Positions 1 to 9,022 of a stretch of 64,000 bases of DNA are shown piece by piece. Every line of letters starts with the position of its first letter. Position 1 is the stretch's first letter. The notes under the pieces are model-generated. The model searched no databases. It saw only the letters and a program-made list of their open reading frames with translations, and was not told where the DNA came from. The DNA is from [Pasteurella] mairii. Its GTDB lineage: Bacteria > Pseudomonadota > Gammaproteobacteria > Enterobacterales > Pasteurellaceae. Made by a program: the position numbers and the translations under genes. The stretch lies in assembly GCA_900454475.1 (NCBI GenBank), contig UGSS01000002.1, positions 496,001-560,000 on the forward strand, given 5' to 3'.

Positions 1-450
1 TTGCTTAAAATCGCTGGTGTGCAATATGCGATTTTGTGGGCGACGCTTAGCTTTTTGCTGAATTACATTCCCAATATTGGTTCAATCATTGCCGCGGTGC
101 CGATTATTGTGCAAGCGCTATTGCTAAATGGGTTTGGTACGGGGCTTGTGACCGCTGCCGGCGTGTTGGCGATTAATATGGTGATCGGTAATATTTTGGA
201 GCCGCGCATGATGGGACGTACCTTGGGCTTATCTACGCTGATTGTGTTTTTATCCTTGCTATTTTGGGGCTGGTTGTTGGGGACGGTGGGGATGTTGTTA
301 TCGGTTCCTTTGACCATGGCATTTAAAATTGCGCTTGAAGCGGATGAATCCACTATCAAATACGCCGCGTTGTTAGGTGATGTTAGCGAGGTGCATTTGG
401 CGGACACTACTAACGCCGATATTCCGTTAGAAAAAACGAAACCCCACTGA
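1..450 (+). CDS. AI-2E/PerM-family permease, C-terminal part
   Basis: This is the last 149 residues of a multi-pass inner-membrane protein whose start lies before the window. The reading frame is open from base 1 to a TGA stop. It carries the loop-and-helix block typical of the AI-2E exporter/PerM family: an N-Y-I-P-N-I-G motif near residue 21, then a helix, then N-x-x-x-x-I-L-E-P-R-x-M-G near residue 64, then a hydrophobic pair of helices ending about residue 110. The hydrophilic tail is short. Members export small molecules or sodium; the substrate here cannot be read. An inverted pair of uptake sequences follows as terminator. The family call is firm, the function is not. Confidence 0.8.
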   Translation: MLKIAGVQYAILWATLSFLLNYIPNIGSIIAAVPIIVQALLLNGFGTGLVTAAGVLAINMVIGNILEPRMMGRTLGLSTLIVFLSLLFWGWLLGTVGMLLSVPLTMAFKIALEADESTIKYAALLGDVSEVHLADTTNADIPLEKTKPH

Positions 451-482
451 CAAAAAAGAGCAATAAAACGTGCTTAAAATTG

Positions 483-540
483 ACCGCACTTTTTTCGGAT
501 TTAGCGATCCGGATCGCAAAAAAGTGCGGTGGTTTTTTCT
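483..540 (+). terminator. Inverted uptake-sequence pair, terminator
   Basis: ACCGCACTTTTTT at 483-495 pairs with AAAAAAGTGCGGT at 518-530, followed by a GG-TTTTTT run. The stem is two uptake signal sequences in opposite orientation, a common Pasteurellaceae terminator design. A second small palindrome (GGATTTAGCGATCC region) sits in the loop. Confidence 0.75.
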
Positions 541-659
541 TTTGTTTTGCTAAATCGAAGAAAACATCTAGATTAATCGGAGTGAAACCAGTACAATCGC
601 AGCCTATTTTTTATCTGATTTATCATCCATGCCACAAGGTGTAATAACGAGGCTGAAAC

Positions 660-1775
660 ATGTCAACAAAAATTAATTTAATGAATTTAACTCGCCAACA
701 AATGCGCGAGTTTTTTAAAGAACTTGGGGAAAAAACATTTCGCGCCGATCAATTAGTCAAATGGATTTACCATTTCGGTGAAGACAATTTTGACAATATG
801 ACTAATATTAACAAGGTACTGCGTGAAAAACTGAAAGCAGTTGCGGAAATTAAAGCGCCGGAAGTGGCGGTTGAGCAGCGTTCAGCAGATGGAACCATCA
901 AATGGGCGATGCAAGTGGGTGATCAACAGGTGGAAACCGTGTATATCCCGGAGGAGGAGCGTGCGACGTTATGTGTTTCCTCGCAAGTGGGATGCGCTTT
1001 AGCTTGTACCTTTTGCTCCACCGCGCAGCAAGGGTTTAACCGTAATCTTACGGTTTCGGAAATTATCGGGCAAGTCTGGCGTGCGTCAAAAATTATCGGT
1101 AATTTTGGTGTGACCGGTGTGCGTCCGATTACCAATGTGGTGATGATGGGCATGGGGGAACCCTTACTGAATGTGGCGAATGTGGTACCGGCAATGGAAA
1201 TTATGTTAGATGATTTTGCATACGGATTATCCAAACGTCGTGTGACCCTTTCGACTTCCGGTGTGGTACCAGCATTGGATAAATTAAGCGAAATGATTGA
1301 TGTTGCCTTGGCGATTTCTTTGCACGCACCGAATGATGAATTGCGTAATGAAATTGTACCGATCAATAAAAAGTACAATATTAAAATGCTGATCGATTCG
1401 GTTAATCGTTATTTAAGTGTTTCCAATGCCAATCATGGTAAAGTGACTATTGAATATGTGATGTTGGATCACGTAAATGAGAGCGTTGAACACGCACATC
1501 AATTAGCAGAAGTGTTGAAAAATACGCCTTGTAAAATCAATTTAATTCCGTGGAACCCGTTCCCGCAAGCGCCTTATGCGAAAAGTTCTAATACGCGCAT
1601 TGATCGCTTCCAGAAAACTTTGATGGAATATGGATTTACCGTGATTGTGCGTAAAACGCGCGGCGACGATATTGATGCCGCTTGCGGGCAATTGGCAGGT
1701 GAGGTGATTGATCGCACCAAACGTACTGCACAGAAAAAACAATTTGGACAGGCGATTGCGGTTAACGTGCAATAA
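660..1775 (+). CDS. rlmN: Dual-specificity 23S rRNA/tRNA adenine-C2 methyltransferase RlmN
   Basis: RlmN methylates C2 of A2503 in 23S rRNA and of A37 in some tRNAs, using a radical SAM mechanism. The 371-residue length is normal. The radical-SAM cluster ligands are C112, C116 and C119 in the C-A-L-A-C-T-F-C motif. The SAM-binding G-M-G-E-P-L segment lies near 165. C342 in the A-A-C-G-Q-L-A motif is the second catalytic cysteine, which forms the methyl-carrying adduct. It is followed after 24 bases by the pilus lipoprotein gene, with an AGGAGG ribosome site before that gene. This and the next five genes run in the same order as I recall from H. influenzae, so co-transcription is likely. Confidence 0.97.
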   Translation: MSTKINLMNLTRQQMREFFKELGEKTFRADQLVKWIYHFGEDNFDNMTNINKVLREKLKAVAEIKAPEVAVEQRSADGTIKWAMQVGDQQVETVYIPEEERATLCVSSQVGCALACTFCSTAQQGFNRNLTVSEIIGQVWRASKIIGNFGVTGVRPITNVVMMGMGEPLLNVANVVPAMEIMLDDFAYGLSKRRVTLSTSGVVPALDKLSEMIDVALAISLHAPNDELRNEIVPINKKYNIKMLIDSVNRYLSVSNANHGKVTIEYVMLDHVNESVEHAHQLAEVLKNTPCKINLIPWNPFPQAPYAKSSNTRIDRFQKTLMEYGFTVIVRKTRGDDIDAACGQLAGEVIDRTKRTAQKKQFGQAIAVNVQ

Positions 1776-1799
1776 TAAATCGAAAATGAAGGAGGAAAA

Positions 1800-2345
1800 A
1801 TGCAACGACGTTATTTCAAATGGTTCAATTTTGGTTTTTTTCCTTTTTTATTAGTGGCTTGTGTGTCACAAGCACCACAGCAAGATTTTGATAAACAAGA
1901 AGCAGCGAAAGCGCGCGTTGAGTTGGGGCTGGGCTATTTGGCGCAGCAGCAAGTTAGCCAAGCCAAATTAAATTTGGATAAAGCCTTAAGCTATGCGCCG
2001 GAGTATTATTTGGTGCATTCAGCATTGGCATATTATCACCAAATGCAAGGTGAAGTCGAACAAGCCGAAAAGTCCTATCAAACTGCAATTAAATTAGATA
2101 AAAATCAAGGGGATACCTTTAATAATTACGGTACGTTTTTGTGTTCCCATGGGCGTTTTGACGAGGCGTATCAACAATTTCAGTCTGCCTTAGATACGCC
2201 GAATTATTATCATCAAGCAGAAACCTACGAAAATATTGCTCTTTGTGCATTATCGGCACAAGATATACCTCGTTTTCAGCAACATCTTGCTTTATTAGAG
2301 AAAGTTTCTCCGCCGCGTGCGGCAAGTTTGCGTCAAATGCAATAA
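1800..2345 (+). CDS. pilW: Type IV pilus biogenesis/stability lipoprotein PilW (TPR)
   Basis: This is a 181-residue outer-membrane lipoprotein. The N-terminus has two arginines, a hydrophobic stretch, and a lipobox ending L-V-A-C with the lipid-bearing cysteine at residue 21. The rest is tetratricopeptide repeats (about residues 36-150), with typical A-x-x-x-Y and N-x-G-x-x-L spacing. PilW/PilF family members help the secretin of type IV pili assemble. Its place between rlmN and rodZ matches the usual gammaproteobacterial order rlmN-pilF-rodZ-ispG. A strong AGGAGG lies just before the ATG. No pilin genes are in the window, so the pilus role rests on family and context. Confidence 0.85.
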   Translation: MQRRYFKWFNFGFFPFLLVACVSQAPQQDFDKQEAAKARVELGLGYLAQQQVSQAKLNLDKALSYAPEYYLVHSALAYYHQMQGEVEQAEKSYQTAIKLDKNQGDTFNNYGTFLCSHGRFDEAYQQFQSALDTPNYYHQAETYENIALCALSAQDIPRFQQHLALLEKVSPPRAASLRQMQ

Positions 2346-2481
2346 AAGAGCGGTGATTATTTCGCGTATTTTGCTTTTTGGGTGGTTTTATTTTCTATAT
2401 TCACCGCAATAACTGTTGCAAAACCGAGCTTACAACTTTAAACTTTAGCTTCCAATAAAAGCAATCTAACCCGTAGAAATT

Positions 2482-3528
2482 ATGACGAATTTAAAAAACA
2501 ATCAGGAACAGATCGAAATAACTGGCGGACTTAATTTAGGCGAGCGTTTTCGTCAGGCACGCGAAGCATTGCAACTGTCTTTTGATGATGTAGCAAAAGA
2601 AATTAATTTACGCCCGACGATTTTAACTCACCTGGAAAATAATGAATTTTCTCATAAATCCATTCCGGCAACCTTTATGAAAGGCTATATTCGTAGCTAT
2701 GCCAAATTTTTACATTTACCTGCTGCGGAATGGGAACCTGTGGTCGCGGGGTTAAGCGATACAGTGCATAACGATTTGGCAAAAAATAGTCGAGCGACGA
2801 AATCAGTTAATCAATATTCTTCTCATAGTCATCGTTGGGTGGGCTATATTACTATTTTGGTAATTTTAGTGGTGGCGGGGATGACCGCGCTTTGGTGGTG
2901 GGAAAACTACCAACAATCCAATCAAGAGCGGGAAAATTTTGTACAAACTTATACACAATCTAATGAACCTGCTTCTGTGTCTGTTGACGTGCCGGCAAGT
3001 GCTTCAATGGCAGAAGTGACATTAGATAAACCGACAGAACAAAAAGTAACTAATGTGGCAGCCGGCAATATGGCAACAAATGCCGCGAGCAAAAATGTAA
3101 ACAGGGATACTGAAGCGACGAATTTACCGGCAGTAAGGGATAGTGCGGGCGTGGCGAGTACGCCAGATACAAGCGCAAACAATACTACGGGTGAGCTGAC
3201 GATGCCTGCGACTTCTACCCAAGCCTTACAATCCGAAATGGCGAAGGTGATGGGGAATAATGCGACTGAAATGACGCAAGCAACACCGGTGACCAGTGGT
3301 GATTTGGTGATTGAAGTGACCGGTGCGAGCTGCTGGATTAGTGTACGCGATACAAACCGTAAAGTATTAGCACAAAAAGAATATAAACAAGGTGAAATTT
3401 TAACCTTTAACGAAGGAGCGCCATATTCTTTAATTATTGGTGCGCCGGGTAATGTTAAAATTACTTACAAAGGTGAGGCTTATCCGTTAAAAGTGGATGG
3501 GCGTGTAGCGAGATTTAAATTGCAATAA
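2482..3528 (+). CDS. rodZ: Cell-shape protein RodZ
   Basis: RodZ links the MreB cytoskeleton to the membrane and the cell-wall elongation complex. The 348-residue protein has the full family layout: a cytoplasmic helix-turn-helix domain of the XRE/Cro type (about 17-85), a basic juxtamembrane stretch, one transmembrane helix at about 119-140, a low-complexity Thr/Ala/Asn-rich periplasmic linker (about 145-270), and a C-terminal beta domain (about 273-348). It sits 5 bases before ispG, so the two are probably translated from one message. The linker is the only weakly conserved part. Confidence 0.93.
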   Translation: MTNLKNNQEQIEITGGLNLGERFRQAREALQLSFDDVAKEINLRPTILTHLENNEFSHKSIPATFMKGYIRSYAKFLHLPAAEWEPVVAGLSDTVHNDLAKNSRATKSVNQYSSHSHRWVGYITILVILVVAGMTALWWWENYQQSNQERENFVQTYTQSNEPASVSVDVPASASMAEVTLDKPTEQKVTNVAAGNMATNAASKNVNRDTEATNLPAVRDSAGVASTPDTSANNTTGELTMPATSTQALQSEMAKVMGNNATEMTQATPVTSGDLVIEVTGASCWISVRDTNRKVLAQKEYKQGEILTFNEGAPYSLIIGAPGNVKITYKGEAYPLKVDGRVARFKLQ

Positions 3529-3533
3529 AGATT

Positions 3534-4640
3534 ATGTCATCATTTAAACCAACTATTCAACGTCGTCAATCGACAAAAATTTATGTGGGCAACGTCCCTG
3601 TCGGCGGAGATGCGCCGATTGCGGTACAATCCATGACCAATACCAGAACTACAGATGTGGAATCGACCGTGGCGCAAATTAAGGCGTTAGAACGTGTGGG
3701 TGCGGATATTGTTCGTGTTTCTGTTCCAACCATGGAAGCCGCGGAAGCTTTCAAATTGATTAAACAGCAAGTGAATGTGCCTTTGGTCGCTGATATTCAT
3801 TTTGATTATCGTATTGCGCTAAAAGTGGCGGAATATGGTGTGGATTGTTTGCGCATTAATCCGGGCAATATTGGGCGCGAAGATCGTATTCGTGCGGTGG
3901 TGGATTGCGCGAAAGACAAAAATATTCCGATCCGAATTGGGGTGAATGCCGGTTCGTTGGAAAAAGATTTGCAAGAGAAATATGGCGAGCCGACACCGGA
4001 AGCCTTGTTGGAAAGTGCGTTGCGTCATGTGGAAATTTTAGACCGCTTGAACTTTGATCAATTTAAAGTGAGCGTGAAAGCCTCGGATGTGTTTTTAGCT
4101 GTAGAAAGTTATCGTTTGCTGGCGAAAGCCATTAAGCAACCGTTGCATTTGGGGATTACGGAAGCGGGCGGTGCGCGCGCGGGCGCGGTGAAAAGTGCGG
4201 TCGGTTTAGGGATGCTTTTAGCTGAGGGCATCGGCGATACGTTACGCGTGTCGTTGGCAGCAGATCCGGTGGAAGAAATTAAAGTCGGCTTTGATATTTT
4301 AAAATCGCTGCGTATTCGTTCACGTGGGATTAATTTTATCGCTTGCCCAACCTGTTCTCGTCAAGAGTTTGATGTTATTGGGACGGTTAATACGCTTGAA
4401 CAACGCTTAGATGATATTATTACGCCGATGGATGTATCGATTATCGGTTGTGTGGTTAATGGACCGGGCGAGGCGTTGGTCTCTGATTTGGGGGTGACCG
4501 GTGGAAATAAAAAAAGTGGTTTTTATTTAAATGGCGAACGCCAACGGGAACGCTTTGATAATGATGATTTGATTAATCAATTAGAAGCGAAAATTCGTGC
4601 TAAAGTAGCACAACAAGATCCGAAAAATCGGATTATTTAA
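3534..4640 (+). CDS. ispG: 4-hydroxy-3-methylbut-2-en-1-yl diphosphate synthase IspG
   Basis: IspG (GcpE) carries out the penultimate step of the methylerythritol-phosphate isoprenoid pathway, turning MEcPP into HMBPP with a [4Fe-4S] cluster. The 368 residues begin with a TIM-barrel domain. Cluster ligands are visible in C-P-T-C-S-R (near 270) and in [11 protein letters not shown] (near 303). The start overlaps no other gene but follows rodZ by 5 bases. The cluster requirement ties this enzyme to the isc operon found further along at 29-34 kb. Confidence 0.97.
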   Translation: MSSFKPTIQRRQSTKIYVGNVPVGGDAPIAVQSMTNTRTTDVESTVAQIKALERVGADIVRVSVPTMEAAEAFKLIKQQVNVPLVADIHFDYRIALKVAEYGVDCLRINPGNIGREDRIRAVVDCAKDKNIPIRIGVNAGSLEKDLQEKYGEPTPEALLESALRHVEILDRLNFDQFKVSVKASDVFLAVESYRLLAKAIKQPLHLGITEAGGARAGAVKSAVGLGMLLAEGIGDTLRVSLAADPVEEIKVGFDILKSLRIRSRGINFIACPTCSRQEFDVIGTVNTLEQRLDDIITPMDVSIIGCVVNGPGEALVSDLGVTGGNKKSGFYLNGERQRERFDNDDLINQLEAKIRAKVAQQDPKNRII

Positions 4641-4676
4641 TATATTATTAACAGCCGGTAGAAATAGGAAAAAAGC

Positions 4677-5951
4677 GTGGCAAAAACAATTCAAGCAATT
4701 CGAGGAATGAATGACTGTTCTCCGACCGAAAGTCCGTTGTGGCAATGGGTGGAAGGAAAAGTGCGGTCAGTTTTACAAAATTATGGCTATTCGGAAGTAC
4801 GTATGCCGATTGTGGAGAGTACGCCATTATTTGCGCGAGCCATTGGTGAAGTGACCGATGTAGTGTCAAAAGAGATGTATACTTTCTGGGATAATGATGA
4901 GCAATTGACCTTACGCCCGGAAGGAACTGCTGGTTGTGTACGCGCCGCAATTGAACACGGTTGGATTTATAATAACGAACAGCGTTTGTGGTATTTAGGA
5001 CCCATGTTCCGCCACGAACGTCCACAAAAAGGGCGTTACCGCCAATTTCACCAAGTTGGCGTGGAGATTTTCGGTATTGCTAAGCCTGAAATTGATGTGG
5101 AGTTAATTTTGTTAACCGCACGTTTGTGGAAGGAATTGGGTATTTTTGAGCATGTGACTTTACAACTCAACTCGATTGGTTCTTTACAAGCACGTCAAAA
5201 TTATCGTACAGCGTTAGTGGCATTTTTAGCACAACACCTTGATTTACTTAGCGAAGAGGAAAAAGAACGCTTAGTAAAAAATCCGCTGCGGATTTTAGAC
5301 AGTAAAAATGAAGTGTTGCAAAAGGTCTTAAATGATGCGCCAAAACTGTTGGATTATTTGGATGACGACAGCCGTGAGCATTTTGCCCAAGTGTGTGCAT
5401 TATTGGATGCCATGGGGATTCAGTATGAAGTCAACCCTAAATTGGTGCGTGGTTTAGATTACTATAATGATACGGTATTTGAATGGGTAACTTCCGCACT
5501 TGGCGCGCAAGGAACAGTTTGTGGAGGCGGACGTTATGACAGCTTAGTGGAACAACTTGGAGGGCATGCGACTAACGGAGTTGGTTTTGCCATGGGATTG
5601 GAGCGTTTGGTTTTGCTCGTGCAGGAAGTCAATCACCAAATTGAGTTGCCGAGATCGGTAGATATTTATGTAATTTATGCAGGTGAAAATACGACATTGC
5701 CGGCATTTCAGTTAGCAGAAAGAGTACGGACAGCGTTGCCACATTTGCGCACTATGGTTCATTGTAGCGGGGGCAATTTTAAAAAACAGTTTAAGCGTGC
5801 AGATAAAAATGCAGCAAAAATTGCGTTGGTAATTGGAGAAAGTGAAGTCGCGCAAGGGCAAGTGATTGTCAAAGATTTATTAGCTGGCGTCGAACAGCAG
5901 TCCGTGGCGCTGGATGATATTGTGGCGTATCTTAGTCAAGTTTTTAATTAA
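4677..5951 (+). CDS. hisS: Histidyl-tRNA synthetase
   Basis: HisRS, a class II synthetase, charges tRNA-His. The 424 residues contain motif 2 ([10 protein letters not shown] near 112), the HisA signature R-G-L-D-Y-Y (near 259) and motif 3 with G-G-R-Y-D and G-x-G-F-A-x-G-x-E-R-L. The C-terminal anticodon-binding domain occupies roughly 325-424. The start is GTG at 4677, set by the conserved [12 protein letters not shown] beginning of the family; no ATG in frame lies nearby. It is followed by yfgM after 12 bases, a pairing also seen in enterobacteria. Confidence 0.97.
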   Translation: MAKTIQAIRGMNDCSPTESPLWQWVEGKVRSVLQNYGYSEVRMPIVESTPLFARAIGEVTDVVSKEMYTFWDNDEQLTLRPEGTAGCVRAAIEHGWIYNNEQRLWYLGPMFRHERPQKGRYRQFHQVGVEIFGIAKPEIDVELILLTARLWKELGIFEHVTLQLNSIGSLQARQNYRTALVAFLAQHLDLLSEEEKERLVKNPLRILDSKNEVLQKVLNDAPKLLDYLDDDSREHFAQVCALLDAMGIQYEVNPKLVRGLDYYNDTVFEWVTSALGAQGTVCGGGRYDSLVEQLGGHATNGVGFAMGLERLVLLVQEVNHQIELPRSVDIYVIYAGENTTLPAFQLAERVRTALPHLRTMVHCSGGNFKKQFKRADKNAAKIALVIGESEVAQGQVIVKDLLAGVEQQSVALDDIVAYLSQVFN

Positions 5952-5963
5952 AAGGGTAGCGAT

Positions 5964-6575
5964 ATGGCTTATACCATTGAAGAAGAACAGGAAATTAATG
6001 AGATAAAAACATGGTGGAATGAGAATTATAAAGCCATCATTGCGATTGTAGTGCTGGCGTTTGCTGGTGTGTTTGGTTGGAAATATTGGCAGAGCCATCA
6101 AGCTGGACAGATTCAGTTGCTTTCTGCGCAATATGATCAATTAATTTATGGCGCGGAAAAAGGCGAGGCGAAAAATGCGCAGTTGGAACAATTCGCGAAA
6201 GATAACAGTAAAACTACTTATGCAGTGTTAGCGCTTTTTGAGCGTGCGAAAAGTGCGGTGGAAAATAACGATTTTTCTGCAGCAGAAAGCGCGTTGAAAC
6301 AGGCCATGAGTGAATCTTCTGATGAGGTTTTAACTTCGCTTGCGGCGTTGCGTTTGGCGGCGGTGCAATTCCAATTGCAATCTTTTGATGCGGCATTGGA
6401 AACTTTAAAATCAGTGAAAGGCAGCAGTTGGGATAGTCGCAAAAATTTATTGACTGGCGATATTTTGGCGGCAAAAGGGGATAAAGCAGGTGCAAAAGCC
6501 AGCTTTGAAGCGGCACTTGCCAATGCAGATCAATTGGAACAGCAATTAATTCAAGTGCGGTTAAATAATTTATAG
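5964..6575 (+). CDS. yfgM: YfgM-family SecYEG-associated TPR membrane protein
   Basis: The 203-residue protein has a short acidic cytoplasmic N-terminus, one transmembrane helix at about 22-39, and a periplasmic tetratricopeptide-like domain (about 50-203). In Escherichia coli the homologue associates with the SecYEG translocon and the chaperone PpiD and helps hand over outer-membrane and periplasmic proteins. Position directly after hisS is the standard location for this family. A rho-independent terminator follows, and an IS200 copy has landed just beyond it. Confidence 0.88.
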   Translation: MAYTIEEEQEINEIKTWWNENYKAIIAIVVLAFAGVFGWKYWQSHQAGQIQLLSAQYDQLIYGAEKGEAKNAQLEQFAKDNSKTTYAVLALFERAKSAVENNDFSAAESALKQAMSESSDEVLTSLAALRLAAVQFQLQSFDAALETLKSVKGSSWDSRKNLLTGDILAAKGDKAGAKASFEAALANADQLEQQLIQVRLNNL

Positions 6576-6591
6576 TTTTCGCGCTAAAGAA

Positions 6592-6620
6592 AAGGGCTGA
6601 TTATTATCAGCCCTTTTTTA
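6592..6620 (+). terminator. Terminator after yfgM
   Basis: AAGGGCTGA at 6592-6600 pairs with TCAGCCCTT at 6607-6615 across a TTATTA loop, followed by more T residues. It closes the rlmN-yfgM transcription unit and lies immediately against the left end of the IS200 element. Confidence 0.85.
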
Positions 6621-7313
6621 TTATAGGCAGACAAAGTCTGCCTATAAAAACCATACGCTATGCGTATGGAATCAAAAAGCTTAAGCGTTGAGCAGAAATG
6701 AAAAATCCTCGCTATATAATGAATAAGGCTGACAACCAAAATTCAAAATATAGGAGGATAAGTTATGGCAAGTAAATCCAATGACGATTCAAGTCTATCA
6801 CACACGAGATGGAACAGTAAGTATCATATTGTGTTTATTCCGAAATATCGAAGAAAGGCAATTTATGGGAAATTGCGAGTTGATATAGGAGGGATATTAA
6901 GGCAATTATGTGACTACAAAAATGTAGAAATCATAGAAGCTCATGCAATGAAAGAGCATATTCATATGCTATTAAAGATACCGCCGAAATTGGCAGTGTC
7001 GAGTTTTATGGGATATCTTAAAGGTAAATCTTCATTGATGATATTTGAACGACATGGGAATTTAAAATACAAATACGGAAATAGGCACTTTTGGGCGAAA
7101 GGCTACTATGTGAGTACGGTAGGCTTAAACACAAAAGTAGTGGAAGAATACATCAGGAATCAAGAAAAAGAAGATATGATTCAGGATAATTTATCGAAGA
7201 AAGAATATGTAGACCCCTTTAAGGGGTAAGCCATAGAGTCATTGTGCGGTTGTCGGTCTTTTCACATGCCCCTTGAGGGGCATGTGAAGTCCTAGGCCCT
7301 TATAGGGTAGCCT
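6621..7313 (+). mobile_element. IS200-group insertion sequence (IS200/IS605 family)
   Basis: The element has a single transposase gene and no second (TnpB) gene, the IS200 group layout. The left end has an 11-bp perfect stem (6621-6631 with 6637-6647) and a second palindrome (6651-6658 with 6662-6669). The right end has a 12-bp perfect stem (7261-7272 with 7277-7288) and an imperfect one near 7290-7312 built on TAGGC/GCCTA. There are no terminal inverted repeats, as expected for a Y1 transposase. The exact ends are estimated; they lie between the yfgM and glpT terminators. The insertion interrupts no gene. Confidence 0.85.
6765..7229 (+). CDS. tnpA: IS200 transposase TnpA (Y1 HUH)
   Basis: TnpA cuts and joins single-stranded DNA to move the element. 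The 154-residue length is typical for the group. The metal-binding HUH motif is H65-I-H67 in the K-E-H-I-H-M-L sequence, and the nucleophile is probably Y129 in E-E-Y-I-R-N-Q. Other family blocks are the W-N-S-K-Y-H-I-V-F start and the F-W-A-K-G-Y-Y-V-S-T-V-G stretch near 109-120. All catalytic residues are present, so the copy may be active. A strong AGGAGG precedes the ATG by a good distance. Codon choice is more A+T-rich than in neighbouring genes, consistent with a mobile origin. Confidence 0.95.
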   Translation: MASKSNDDSSLSHTRWNSKYHIVFIPKYRRKAIYGKLRVDIGGILRQLCDYKNVEIIEAHAMKEHIHMLLKIPPKLAVSSFMGYLKGKSSLMIFERHGNLKYKYGNRHFWAKGYYVSTVGLNTKVVEEYIRNQEKEDMIQDNLSKKEYVDPFKG

Positions 7314-7314
7314 A

Positions 7315-7337
7315 AAAACCGCCCGTTTTACGGGCGG
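7315..7337 (-). terminator. Terminator after glpT
   Basis: CCGCCCG (7319-7325) pairs with CGGGCGG (7331-7337) across TTTTA; read on the minus strand the stem is followed by a U-tract. It belongs to the glpT message rather than to the IS element. Confidence 0.8.
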
Positions 7338-7363
7338 ATTGTTATATCTTCATTTAATCGGTA

Positions 7364-8692
7364 TTAACTTCTGGTCGGTTTATGCAATAGGGTGAAGGCA
7401 ATAAACCCGAAGCCGAGGAAGCAGGATGCGATTAATGCATAAAAACCGCCATCCCATCCGTATAAGTCAACTAATTTACCCATGACCCAACCGGCACTGG
7501 CAGAACCGAGTAGATAGCCGAATAAGCCGGTTAATCCCGTTGCGGTTCCGGTTGCCACGCGAGGAACTAAATCCGCGGCTTGTAAACCAATCATCATCAC
7601 AGGACCATAAATTAAAAAGCCGATTGCCACTAGACAAATATTATCCACTAACGGATTACCCGCCGGGTTTTTCCAGTAAATAATAATGGCAATTAACACA
7701 CCAACGAGGAAGAATAACATTGGTGGAGCGCGGTGACCTTTAAAGACTTTATCACTTAAATAACCGCTGGCGAGCATTCCGAAGATACCGGCGTATTCAT
7801 ATAAGAAATAAGCCCAGCTTTGTTTATCCACAGTAAAATGCTTCACTTCTTTTAAGTAAGTGGGTGCCCAGTCGATAATTCCGTAGCGAATGAAGTAAAC
7901 AAAGACGTTCGCAATGGCGATTGCCCATAGGAATTTGTTGTGAATAATATATTTGAAGAAAATATCTTTTGAGGATAACGTGTGCGCGGATTCCACTTTC
8001 TCAATCACTTTTTCCCCTTTCCATTCATCTACCGGTGGCAAGCCTTGTGATTCCGGTGTATCTCTCATTAACCAGAACATAATCAAGGCAAGCACAATGG
8101 CGATAAGTGCCGGTAAATAGAATAAAGATTGCCATACGCCAAAAATCGATAAACCGAGAATCGCTAATGGTCCGATTAAGCCGCCACCGATGTTATGTGA
8201 CACGTTCCACCAACTCCACCAAACCCCACGTTCAGAGACGGAGAACCAGTTTGTCATGGTTTTCGCACCCGGTGGATAGCCCATGCCTTGAAACCAACCG
8301 TTTAAGGCAGCTAAAACTACCATGAACGGAATAGACGCGAGAACGCCGGGAACTAAACCGAAAATTAAGCTGACAAGGGCAGAGCCCAGCAAACCGACGG
8401 TAATAAAATATTTGGGGTTACTTCTGTCGGAAACGTTCCCCATGATGAATTTACTGAAACCGTAAGCAAGCGATAACGCCACGCCGACCATCCCCAGATC
8501 CGCTTTAGTAAATCCATACTCGTCAATTAAATAAGGGATAGCGAGTGAGAAGTTTTTACGTATTAAGTAATAAGCCGCGTATCCGATGAAGACCCCGGCA
8601 AAAACTTTCCAGCGTAATTTTTTATATTCTGCATCAACTAATGCATTATCCATTCTCTTTGCAGGAGGGGACGCTTTTAAAAATGAAAACAT
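7364..8692 (-). CDS. glpT: sn-Glycerol-3-phosphate:phosphate antiporter GlpT
   Basis: GlpT brings glycerol-3-phosphate into the cell in exchange for phosphate. The 442-residue protein belongs to the organophosphate:phosphate antiporter branch of the major facilitator superfamily with 12 predicted membrane segments. The family features include Y-L-I-R-K-N-F near residue 42, the D-R-S-N-P-K loop between helices 2 and 3, and a W-W-S-W-W-N-x-S-H-N-x-G-G segment near 155-170. No glpQ partner lies beside it. The upstream region shared with gabD holds a perfect FNR box, which suggests induction without oxygen. Confidence 0.95.
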   Translation of the reverse strand: MFSFLKASPPAKRMDNALVDAEYKKLRWKVFAGVFIGYAAYYLIRKNFSLAIPYLIDEYGFTKADLGMVGVALSLAYGFSKFIMGNVSDRSNPKYFITVGLLGSALVSLIFGLVPGVLASIPFMVVLAALNGWFQGMGYPPGAKTMTNWFSVSERGVWWSWWNVSHNIGGGLIGPLAILGLSIFGVWQSLFYLPALIAIVLALIMFWLMRDTPESQGLPPVDEWKGEKVIEKVESAHTLSSKDIFFKYIIHNKFLWAIAIANVFVYFIRYGIIDWAPTYLKEVKHFTVDKQSWAYFLYEYAGIFGMLASGYLSDKVFKGHRAPPMLFFLVGVLIAIIIYWKNPAGNPLVDNICLVAIGFLIYGPVMMIGLQAADLVPRVATGTATGLTGLFGYLLGSASAGWVMGKLVDLYGWDGGFYALIASCFLGFGFIAFTLLHKPTRS

Positions 8693-9022
8693 AATGTTCT
8701 CTCCTAAATTATTTTTGTTTAGTCTTAATTTTATGATGAAGTCATTATCAAAAAATGCGATAAGACAAGGTGAGTATATAACCCTGAGGAACGCTGAACA
8801 ATGTTATTTTCTTGATTAAAATCAATATATTAGAATTCATTTAAAATATAATGCAAAATTAAAAAATAGCCCTAAATGGAGATAAAATTTATTCTTAATG
8901 AGGTATAAGAATTGTTCTTAGAAAAAAGAAGGTCACTGTATCTTTTGAGCGGATTGTAGTATGTTAAAAAAGGAAATATATTCTGAATAAATTGATTGGA
9001 TAGTATTTGAGGTAAACAAAGT
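8693..9022. other. Divergent glpT/gabD intergenic region
   Basis: This 330-base A+T-rich region separates two divergent genes. Beyond the FNR box at 8812-8825 I see no open frame with a plausible ribosome site and no RNA structure. GTAAAC-like and TTCTTA/TAAGAA repeats occur but match no site I know. Confidence 0.6.
8812..8825. promoter_or_regulatory. FNR-type binding site
   Basis: TTGATTAAAATCAA is an exact match to the FNR consensus TTGAT-N4-ATCAA. It lies 120 bases upstream of glpT and 197 bases upstream of gabD. The orientation is symmetric, so either or both genes could be controlled; glpT is the likelier target because glycerol-3-phosphate use is tied to anaerobic respiration. Confidence 0.7.
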
